A stretch of DNA of 6,921 nucleotides from Thiohalobacter sp. (GTDB lineage Bacteria > Pseudomonadota > Gammaproteobacteria > DSM-19610): the NCBI GenBank assembly GCA_027010005.1, contig JALVCM010000484.1, positions 1 through 6,921 of the forward strand, written 5' to 3'. Each line of letters starts with the position of its first letter. The first letter of the stretch is position 1. The position numbers were made by a program, and so were the translations under genes. The notes under the pieces are model-generated. The model had not been told where the DNA came from, did no database searches, and saw nothing but the letters and a program-made list of their open reading frames with translations. Of this stretch, positions 1 through 5,045 are shown in pieces.

Positions 1-251
1 ATGTTCTCATGCAAACCGGTTGTGAGCTGGTCAAAAAATGGAAGAAGCTCGTGCCGGAACCGCTTCAGATGCCGGGCGTTGTTGGTCCCCTGACCTATTG
101 GGCCATGCGACTGGGGAATCCCTGGATCAATCACTTGCCCGGGGCACTGGGCATCCGGTTTCCAAAGCTGGAAAATCATTTTTTTGTCCTTGACCCGGAG
201 ACAATCCGGGCACCCGCAGGGCACGCCTGTTGGCGAAGCCCGGTGGTTTAA
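1..251 (+). CDS. 3' end of an unrecognised protein-coding gene (partial)
   Basis: The frame starting at position 3 is open from the window edge to a TAA at 249-251, so this is the C-terminal part (about 82 residues) of a gene that begins upstream. The ATG at 9 is probably an internal Met, because the frame continues to the left of it. Codon use, with many C or G third positions and common codons, supports real coding. The visible sequence is rich in Pro, Trp and Gly, with a Lys-rich stretch near the start (VKKWKKLVPEP) and a later segment around LPGALGIRFPKLENHFF. I do not recognise a family motif and assign no function. It lies 36 bases upstream of the CDP-alcohol phosphatidyltransferase-like gene on the same strand, so the two may be co-transcribed. 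The last residues (APAGHACWRSPVV) look less protein-like, and a frameshift near the end cannot be excluded. Confidence 0.6.
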   Translation, partial: VLMQTGCELVKKWKKLVPEPLQMPGVVGPLTYWAMRLGNPWINHLPGALGIRFPKLENHFFVLDPETIRAPAGHACWRSPVV

Positions 252-287
252 CTGAATTCACCATGACGTGCAGGTAGCAACAAAAAC

Positions 288-959
288 GTGCAGAAAAACT
301 TCCTTTACCGAAACCTCGCCAACCTGACATCGATTCTCGGTGTGCTGCCCCTGGCATTACTGTTCTTCGATGACGGCTACCGTTATGTCATCCCGTTAAT
401 TCTCTTCAATAATGTCATGGACGACCTCGATGGCGTTCTGGCGGCCAGGCTGGATATTCGCAGCCGGTTCGGGGCTGACCTTGATAATGTCTGTGACGCT
501 GTCGCTCACGTCGCCCTGGCACTGGCAGTCGGCGCGCATTTCGGTGGCATGATACTGATTGCCAGTGCCATCGCGGCGGGTTCGATTATCCTGCGTGCCA
601 CTTCCCGCCTCAATCCTGAAGCAGCCTCGGGGGGCGGTTCGCCCACTAATGAACTCATGCGCCACCTGTTGTTTGCACTGCTGCTGGAACAACCCCTGGG
701 TTTTGAACCCGGGAGTGTGCTGATCCCGCTGTTTCTACTGCATGCTGTATCGTTGCAAGTACCTTACAGGATGCCCGCGCTCATTCGGAGTCGGGCCAAA
801 TCGGCTACGGCGGTTGGCGCAGTTAATGCCGTACTGATAGCGGCATGGCTCATCCCGTCGATTACCTTGTTTATCGCGGGGGCCTTTGTACTGACCTACC
901 TGTATTCTTTCATCGTGGAAGGGGTCCGCTGGCTGAAGGGGCGGGAATGTGAAACCTGA
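288..959 (+). CDS. CDP-alcohol phosphatidyltransferase family membrane protein
   Basis: Enzymes of this family transfer a phosphoalcohol from a CDP-alcohol (CDP-diacylglycerol, CDP-choline and similar) to an acceptor alcohol in the inner membrane, making phospholipids or related polar lipids. The signature is at residues 45-70: D45, D48-G49, A52, G62, D66 and D70, with the family's usual spacing and all four metal- and CDP-binding aspartates. The arginine normally following A52 is alanine (A53), with an Arg one place later. The 223-residue length fits the family. About six hydrophobic segments are visible (near residues 10-27, 31-44, 68-102, 125-134, 142-158 and 174-212). The start is GTG at 288; an in-frame TGA at 264-266 leaves no earlier start, and no clear Shine-Dalgarno is seen. 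The substrate cannot be told: phosphatidylglycerophosphate synthase-, phosphatidylserine synthase- and archaetidyl-type roles share the motif. It follows the partial gene at 1-251 by 36 bases. Confidence 0.85.
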   Translation: MQKNFLYRNLANLTSILGVLPLALLFFDDGYRYVIPLILFNNVMDDLDGVLAARLDIRSRFGADLDNVCDAVAHVALALAVGAHFGGMILIASAIAAGSIILRATSRLNPEAASGGGSPTNELMRHLLFALLLEQPLGFEPGSVLIPLFLLHAVSLQVPYRMPALIRSRAKSATAVGAVNAVLIAAWLIPSITLFIAGAFVLTYLYSFIVEGVRWLKGRECET

Positions 960-1146
960 ACCTGCCAATGTCTAACCGGATGGCCGGGTAGCGCGTAATG
1001 GTTGATTGTTTATAGAAGATCAGCAAGTTTTGAGAGCTGTGGGGATTGGGATCGAAGACCTTTACCCGGATACCGGGATACAGCACTGCATCATTCATCA
1101 GATCCACAACTCCATCTCCCGGTCCAGCCACTGGCACTGGTGGCAT
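910..1146 (-). CDS. Possible small convergent ORF, unrecognised
   Basis: A 78-codon minus-strand frame opens with ATG at 1146 and ends with TGA at 910-912, overlapping the 3' end of the phosphatidyltransferase-like gene tail to tail by 50 bases. Most of it lies in otherwise empty sequence, so it is not simply a shadow. The middle (for example DAVLYPGIRVKVFDPNPHSS and LLIFYKQSTITRYPAIRLD) reads like folded protein and mostly uses common codons. A possible AGGTGA ribosome binding site sits about 12 bases before the ATG, which is longer than ideal. I recognise no family, signal peptide or membrane segment. It could instead be a decayed fragment of a longer gene or chance. Confidence is low. Confidence 0.22.
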   Translation of the reverse strand: MPPVPVAGPGDGVVDLMNDAVLYPGIRVKVFDPNPHSSQNLLIFYKQSTITRYPAIRLDIGRFRFHIPAPSASGPLPR

Positions 1147-1229
1147 CTCAATAACGTGTCACCTGTAACCATCTGTTTATAAATATTAATTCCTGTATTT
1201 TTAGTGGCGGCGCTAAAGAATTTAATTGT

Positions 1230-1258
1230 TTGACCGAATACGATGTAACCGATATTAT
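1230..1258 (+). promoter_or_regulatory. Sigma70-type promoter for the downstream operon
   Basis: A -35 box TTGACC (1230-1235) and a -10 box TATTAT (1253-1258) each match 5 of 6 consensus bases and are separated by exactly 17 bases. The stretch just upstream (1215-1229) is AT-rich, like an UP element. Transcription would start near 1265 and read into the ThDP enzyme gene, leaving a leader of roughly 230-290 bases depending on the start codon. This is the best promoter I can find in the spacer. It has not been scored against a matrix. Confidence 0.6.
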
Positions 1259-1260
1259 CG
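1250..1260. promoter_or_regulatory. Palindrome over the -10 box, possible operator
   Basis: CGATA and TATCG flank a single T, forming a perfect 11-base palindrome exactly over the -10 hexamer. A wider inverted pair, TAACC at 1246-1250 and GGTTA at 1269-1273, brackets it. A dyad here is where a repressor would block RNA polymerase. Against the 19-base Fur consensus I count only about 10 matches, so an iron-box assignment is not supported, although a TonB receptor downstream would make one sensible. Short AT-containing palindromes also arise by chance. Confidence 0.3.
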
Positions 1261-1299
1261 ATGATACTGGTTAGTGGTATCTTAACTGGTGTGCTTGGT

Positions 1300-1321
1300 A
1301 GAGGGACCTTAAGGTGCCTCT
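1300..1321 (+). repeat. Inverted repeat / hairpin in the operon leader
   Basis: AGAGG at 1300-1304 pairs with CCTCT at 1317-1321, and ACC at 1306-1308 pairs with GGT at 1313-1315. A G-G mismatch separates the two stems and a TTAA loop closes the hairpin. It lies about 35 bases downstream of the predicted transcription start, so it would form in the leader RNA. No T-run follows, so it is not a standard intrinsic terminator. It could be an operator, an RNA regulatory stem or part of the terminus of the inserted element whose relic lies at 1433-1501. Confidence 0.4.
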
Positions 1322-1432
1322 CTCACATGACAAGCGCCTGGACAAAGGAAGTATGAAAAGGGATATGGCAAAGCAGGGAACCGCTGGTTACTTCAATGTT
1401 CGGCAGACATCGTAGCGAGAAGCAGGGAATTG

Positions 1433-1501
1433 ATGTCTTTTCTTAACGGCTATGCCAACCGGGTGAGCGCTCTCGCCGCCCACGCCGACCTTGTTGCCTA
1501 G
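1433..1501 (+). pseudogene. Relic of an IS701/IS4-type transposase N-terminus
   Basis: A 22-codon frame starts with ATG at 1433, preceded by AGGGA at 1424-1428, and stops at TAG 1499-1501. Its peptide contains FLNGYANRVSALAAHAD. From memory this resembles the beginning of IS701-family (IS4 superfamily) DDE transposases, which start with a similar F-L-x-x-Y-A-x-R-x-x-x-L-x-x-H-A-D stretch and continue into a conserved CTGLLLPGERKS segment. That continuation, the DDE core and a right end are all absent, so only a stub remains. The left end of the element was not identified. An alternative is a leader peptide for the downstream ThDP enzyme, but the peptide has no run of Leu, Val or Ile codons as ilv attenuators do. 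The assignment rests on recall of the family and was not checked by search. Confidence 0.45.
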
Positions 1502-1550
1502 TGGGCTTCAGACTGTGAATGCATCTGAACCTTGCCATCCGGTTGTCTCG

Positions 1551-3350
1551 GTGAATCAACATCCGACCGAGAAAGAAAACAGACTGGAGGCCGCTGACTT
1601 ACTGGTTCGCTACCTCGAAGCGCTGGGGGTTGAGTATGTCTTTGGCGTGCCGGGAGGTGCCATTGAACCACTCTTTAATGCACTGGCCCGCAGTGAACGT
1701 CGTGGGGGCCCCCGAGTGGTGGTGGCCCGACATGAAACCGGAGCGGCGTTCATGGCGGATGGCTATGCGCGCCAGACCGGTAAGCCGGGTGTGTGCTGTG
1801 CAACGACTGGCCCCGGTGCGACCAACCTGATTACCGGTGTCTCCGCGGCCTATGAGAACCATACGCCACTGCTGGTAATCACTGCACAGACAGCGTTAAC
1901 CCATTTTGGGCGTGGTGCTTTCCAGGAGTCCTCCTGCACCGGAGTCAATACGGTCGGTATGTTCCAGTACTGCACCCGCTACAACACACTGGTTTCGCAT
2001 ATCGATCAATTCGAGCACAAGCTGGTTGCGGCCATAATGGCCACTCACCAGCCGGAGGCGGGTCCGGCACACCTGAGTATTCCCCTGGACCTGCTTCGGC
2101 AGCCTGTACCGATGAGCGGGCCTGCCTATGACCTGGCCACTTTATTGTGTCAGCCGTCACTGCTGGATGGCGATGCAGTGGCAACGCTGTGTCAGCAGAT
2201 CGAAAGCGCGAAAAAGGTGGTATTTGTTATAGGGGAGGGGTGCTGCGAATCTATCAGTATCCTCCTTGAACTGGCGGCTATGATCAACGCCGTCGTTATC
2301 ACGACACCTCACGGGAAAGGACTCATCAACCCTTATCACCCGTTGTTCCGGGGCGTAGTAGGGTTTGCCGGGCATAGCACTGCGCGGGAGGCGTTGCTGG
2401 ATCCGGGGGTCGACATGGTTGTGGCGACAGGCACCAGTCTTGGGGAGTGGGCCAGTAACGGTTGGGATTCAGCTACGCTGCTCAACAAGCGTCTGGTTCA
2501 TGTTGATTCAGCAGCATGGAATCTCACTCGTTCACCTATGGCCAGATTACACGTCCGTGGCCGGATACGCAGTATTTTTGAGCAGGTGATCGAGTACGTG
2601 CGCAAGTGCAGGCCACAGGATATACAGCAACCCATGGCTAGCCTGCAATCTTCACTTGCCAGTACCCCCCACCACACCAGGGGTGAGTCTGTGAGGCATT
2701 TCCGGCTCAATGAAGAAACCCGTTATAACGATGATGCTGTTCCTATTAAGCCTCAGCGTCTCATGCACGAGCTGACACGGCTGTTTCCACCGAGCACCTG
2801 CTTTCTGGCCGACACCGGCAATAGCGTCGCCTGGGCGATACATTACCTGCACCCCTGTGATCGGCGTTTGGCTGGAAAGCGCGGCGCCAGTGCCGGATTA
2901 TTCCGTAGTTGTCTGGAATTTTCAGCTATGGGCTGGGCCATTGGTGCCGCAGTTGGCACTGCGTTAGGCTGCCAGGATAGCCCGGTAGTTTGCCTTACAG
3001 GAGATGGTAGCCTGCTGATGAGCGGCCAGGAACTGAGCGTTGCGGTCCAGGAGCGTTTGCCGGTGATTTTTATCATTCTCAACGACAGTGCACTGGGGAT
3101 GGTCAAGCATGGTCAGCGCCTGGCGCATGCTGAGCCTGTCGGCTTCAAGTTACCCGACATCGATTACTCGGCCTATGCCGGGGCGATGGGCGTCGAAGGA
3201 CACATCATCCACTCAGTACAGGATCTTGAGGATCTCGATATAGACACGATGTGCATGCGTAAGGGACCCACGCTTCTCGATGTACGTATAGACCCCGAAG
3301 AAGTGCCGCCAATAGGTGCACGAATAAAAGTCCTGGGAGAGGCGACGTGA
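1551..3350 (+). CDS. ThDP-dependent acetolactate synthase-like enzyme
   Basis: Family members use thiamine diphosphate to decarboxylate a 2-oxo acid and condense the product with an acceptor, as in pyruvate to acetolactate. Numbering from the upstream TTG at 1491 (619 residues), the ThDP N-terminal domain spans about 33-200 with catalytic Glu82 in RHETGAAFMADGYAR, GPGATN at 107-112 and AFQE at 143-146. The central domain is about 225-370, and the C-terminal ThDP domain about 425-610 with the Mg/ThDP motif GDG(504-506)-x24-N531. NDSALGMVKHGQ aligns with NNRYLGMVKQWQ of acetohydroxyacid synthases, so their substrate-selecting Trp is Gly541. No regulatory small-subunit gene is adjacent. In-frame starts are TTG 1491 or 1494, GTG 1515 and GTG 1551; none has a good ribosome site. 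I prefer 1551 (599 residues), just before the domain and clear of the transposase relic. The fold is certain, the reaction is not: acetolactate synthase, an acyloin-forming enzyme or a 2-oxo acid decarboxylase are all possible. Confidence 0.9.
   Translation: MNQHPTEKENRLEAADLLVRYLEALGVEYVFGVPGGAIEPLFNALARSERRGGPRVVVARHETGAAFMADGYARQTGKPGVCCATTGPGATNLITGVSAAYENHTPLLVITAQTALTHFGRGAFQESSCTGVNTVGMFQYCTRYNTLVSHIDQFEHKLVAAIMATHQPEAGPAHLSIPLDLLRQPVPMSGPAYDLATLLCQPSLLDGDAVATLCQQIESAKKVVFVIGEGCCESISILLELAAMINAVVITTPHGKGLINPYHPLFRGVVGFAGHSTAREALLDPGVDMVVATGTSLGEWASNGWDSATLLNKRLVHVDSAAWNLTRSPMARLHVRGRIRSIFEQVIEYVRKCRPQDIQQPMASLQSSLASTPHHTRGESVRHFRLNEETRYNDDAVPIKPQRLMHELTRLFPPSTCFLADTGNSVAWAIHYLHPCDRRLAGKRGASAGLFRSCLEFSAMGWAIGAAVGTALGCQDSPVVCLTGDGSLLMSGQELSVAVQERLPVIFIILNDSALGMVKHGQRLAHAEPVGFKLPDIDYSAYAGAMGVEGHIIHSVQDLEDLDIDTMCMRKGPTLLDVRIDPEEVPPIGARIKVLGEAT
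3335..3350 (+). promoter_or_regulatory. Ribosome binding site and GTGA stop/start overlap
   Basis: GGGAGAGG at 3335-3342 lies four bases before GTG 3347, which shares bases with the TGA stop (3348-3350) of the ThDP enzyme. The strong site inside the upstream gene fixes this GTG as the start and implies translational coupling. Confidence 0.75.
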
Positions 3351-4183
3351 CTGATAGTGAAGACGTGATTCATAGCCGGATCTGGGAAGAAGTTCCGGAA
3401 ACAGATAACCCGTTTGCAGCGTCTGCATGTTTCTGTTCCGGGTTCGATGTGTATGGCGATTTACTCGGCAAAGCAAGCTGGGTCGAATACCTGTACCTTT
3501 TATTCAAGCAAGAGCCTCCTTCAGCTGAGCAGGCGGTACTGCTCGAAGGACTGGCTGTTGCACTTGCCAACCCCGGACCACGCGACCACAGCGTCCGCGC
3601 TGCGATGAATGCAGGTGTCGGCGGTTCCACGCATGCTGCCTGTCTGACTGCTGCGCTGGCGGTTGGCGCAGGCCAGCTGGGCGGTGCACGTGAAGTGGCG
3701 TTAGCCATGGAGAACTGGCGGGAATGTGGCCATGATCTGGATGCATGGAAGCATCGTCTGTCGCATCTCCCGCAAGAGCAACGGGTCGATGTCTGGCCGG
3801 ATATGGAACATCCTCCCGGATTCGATCCCCACGGTGCAAGTTGTGCCAGGCCGATCAGGCAGACACTCACTTATCTGGCCCGGTGCAGTTCGGGTGATGC
3901 CTTGCCATGGTTGCAGCAGCACCGGTGTGAACTGGAAAGCGCCTCCGACTGCCCCTTGGCGATGACGGGTGTAGCGGCTGCCGCCCTGGTTGACCTTGAA
4001 TTCAATGCCGGGCAGGGCGAAACGTTGTATCTGTTGCTCAGATTGCCGGGTGCCGCAGTCCATGCGCTGGAACAGCAGGCCTATGGTTATAAACACTATC
4101 CCTTCTTCAAGGACGGACTTGAACTGACTGACGATCCGGGCCCTGCACCGCAACATGACAACCACAGGGAGCGTGTTGGGTGA
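3347..4183 (+). CDS. Citrate synthase/citryl-CoA lyase-fold protein, catalytic residues substituted (first of pair)
   Basis: This 278-residue protein follows the short citryl-CoA lyase-type layout of the citrate synthase fold. The conserved entry is SGFDVYGDLLGKASWVEYLYLLF (split here as residues 31-40 and 41-53), where other members have a G-Y-D-x-x-D-L-I-G pattern. VGAGQLGGA (106-114) corresponds to the L-H-G-G-A block, PPGFDP (156-161) to P-G-F-G-H, and CPLAMTGVAAAALVDLEF (202-219) to the L-P-L-N-V-D-G block. LLRLPGAAVHALEQ (230-243) matches the A-R-T-x-G-x-x-A-H helix and keeps its Arg (232). By this hand alignment the first catalytic His is Leu111, the second is Pro161 and the Asp is Thr207, so ordinary citrate synthase or citryl-CoA lyase chemistry is doubtful. 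It may be a partner subunit for the next gene, or have different chemistry. Start GTG 3347 overlaps the upstream stop; its own stop overlaps the start of the next gene. Confidence 0.82.
   Translation: MTDSEDVIHSRIWEEVPETDNPFAASACFCSGFDVYGDLLGKASWVEYLYLLFKQEPPSAEQAVLLEGLAVALANPGPRDHSVRAAMNAGVGGSTHAACLTAALAVGAGQLGGAREVALAMENWRECGHDLDAWKHRLSHLPQEQRVDVWPDMEHPPGFDPHGASCARPIRQTLTYLARCSSGDALPWLQQHRCELESASDCPLAMTGVAAAALVDLEFNAGQGETLYLLLRLPGAAVHALEQQAYGYKHYPFFKDGLELTDDPGPAPQHDNHRERVG
4166..4183 (+). promoter_or_regulatory. Ribosome binding site and GTGA stop/start overlap
   Basis: AGGGAG at 4166-4171 lies eight bases before GTG 4180, which overlaps the TGA at 4181-4183 ending the previous gene. The spacing is ideal and decides this start over later candidates. 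It repeats the arrangement at 3347-3350. Confidence 0.75.
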
Positions 4184-5034
4184 ACGGTCCGCAAATCCTG
4201 CTGGATCACGAGCAGCACTGGGTGACTGACATGGGTGCATGGTTCCCCGGTGAGCGCGTCGTGTTCCGGGGCAAGGATCTTTTTCATGATCTCAAGGACA
4301 TCAGCTGGATGGCGTTGCTCCTGTACGGGATTACCGGACGGATGTTTGATGACAGGCAGTTGCGATTGTTCGAAGGCATGTGGACACTCTGCACCAGCTA
4401 CCCGGACCCGCGATTATGGAATAACCGTGTGGCTGCGTTGGCCGGAACGGCAAGAAGTACAGCGGCGCTTGCGATAGGCGCCGCAAATGCGATGTCAGAA
4501 GCGTCTGTTTACGGCGGGCGCCCACTCATTCGTTCTATCGACTTTCTGTTGCGTACCCAGGAGCAATTGGATAAGGGTGCCAGGCTTGAAGAAGTTATCA
4601 AACAGGAATTGAAAACATATAAACGAATTCTCGGTTTTGGGCGACCTTTAATCAGAAAAGACGAGCGTATAGCGCCGATGATGAAACTGGCTGAGGATCT
4701 GGAATTTTGTGACGGAACCTACATCAAGCTCGTCTTTTCAGTTGAGAAGATACTTGTCAGGCACAGATCGTGCCTTTCCATGAATATTGCTGCCTTGCTG
4801 GCCGCGATGTCTGCTGATCAGGGCTTGTCACGGTATGAGTACTATCATTTTATGGTCTTGTGTTTTTCAGCAGGAATGTTCCCATGTTATTCCGACGCAC
4901 TGAATAAACCCGAAGGCGCATTCTTCCCTTTCCGCTGTGAGCGGGTTGATTATCAAGGCAAGCCTCGTCGCAAGTGGATATCTACATCGGGCATAAATAA
5001 AGTCAACGGTAACGAGTCATTCCAGGACGGGTGA
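4180..5034 (+). CDS. Citrate synthase-fold protein, catalytic residues substituted (second of pair)
   Basis: The protein is 284 residues. Family landmarks are visible in order: GERVVFRGKDLFHDL (24-38) matches the G-x-L-x-Y-R-G-x-D-I-x-D-L entry; ISWMALLLYG (41-50) the following helix; ASVYGGRPLI (108-117) the L-H-G-G-A block; GFGRPLIRKDER (152-163) the G-F-G-H-R-V-Y-K-x-x-D-P-R block; LSMNIAALLAAM (199-210) the N-V-D-x-x-x-x block; and FRCERVDYQGKPRRKW (251-266) the typical C-terminal R-P-x-E-x-Y-x-G-P-x-x-R. In this alignment the two catalytic histidines are Tyr111 and Arg155, the Asp is Ala204, and the Arg of A-R-T-x-G is also lost (FSAGM, 229-233). The fold is retained while the citrate synthase machinery is gone. 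It differs strongly from its upstream neighbour, so the pair is an old divergence or two recruitments rather than a recent duplication. A heteromer of the two is plausible. The last about 18 residues are a polar tail. Confidence 0.82.
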   Translation: MNGPQILLDHEQHWVTDMGAWFPGERVVFRGKDLFHDLKDISWMALLLYGITGRMFDDRQLRLFEGMWTLCTSYPDPRLWNNRVAALAGTARSTAALAIGAANAMSEASVYGGRPLIRSIDFLLRTQEQLDKGARLEEVIKQELKTYKRILGFGRPLIRKDERIAPMMKLAEDLEFCDGTYIKLVFSVEKILVRHRSCLSMNIAALLAAMSADQGLSRYEYYHFMVLCFSAGMFPCYSDALNKPEGAFFPFRCERVDYQGKPRRKWISTSGINKVNGNESFQDG

Positions 5035-5045
5035 TTATTGATATG
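5024..5045 (+). promoter_or_regulatory. Alternative starts of the TonB receptor: GTG 5031 or ATG 5043
   Basis: ATG 5043 follows the upstream stop by eight bases, and the nearest purine-rich site (AGGA, 5024-5027) is 15 bases away, which is too far. An in-frame GTG at 5031 overlaps the TGA at 5032-5034 as a third GTGA junction, with the same AGGA only three bases ahead, which is rather close. The two forms differ by four residues (MIID) before the signal peptide. Confidence 0.45.

Larger units (their letters stand above)
960..1550. other. Long intergenic spacer upstream of the ThDP/citrate synthase-like operon
   Basis: About 590 bases separate the phosphatidyltransferase-like gene from the preferred start of the ThDP enzyme, while the operon genes downstream overlap. 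No tRNA, rRNA, known riboswitch motif or U-tract terminator was recognised. A perfect 5-base inverted repeat with a 3-base loop (CCCGG at 1065-1069, CCGGG at 1073-1077) has no T-run after it. From about 1171 to 1230 the sequence becomes AT-rich and leads into a good promoter. The small ORF, promoter, hairpin and transposase relic are listed separately. The motif TGTAACC occurs twice (1164-1170 and 1244-1250), and its partial inverse GGTTAC occurs at 1386-1391; significance is unknown. Confidence 0.7.

Noticed and set aside
1065..1077. CCCGG/CCGGG inverted repeat as a terminator for the phosphatidyltransferase gene
   Set aside because: The stem has only five pairs with a three-base loop, no T-run follows, and it is over 100 bases from the stop codon.
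1251..1269. Fur box over the promoter
   Set aside because: Only about 10 of 19 bases match the consensus in the best register, which is too weak to call.
1353..1415. A 20-codon ORF with a nearby AAAGGAA
   Set aside because: It is too short, its peptide has no recognisable features, and it is in a different frame from the transposase relic.
1433..1501. ilv-type attenuator leader peptide
   Set aside because: There is no cluster of Leu, Val or Ile codons and no terminator with T-run between it and the ThDP gene.
1491..1550. TTG 1491 as the start of the ThDP enzyme
   Set aside because: It is possible, but it uses a rare start without a ribosome site, overlaps the transposase relic, and adds about 20 unstructured residues before the domain. 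GTG 1551 is preferred with modest confidence.
3370..4240. Minus-strand open frames of 166, 111 and 179 codons
   Set aside because: They are opposite the first citrate synthase-fold gene. Their Cys-, Ser- and Pro-rich compositions are typical of antisense translation.
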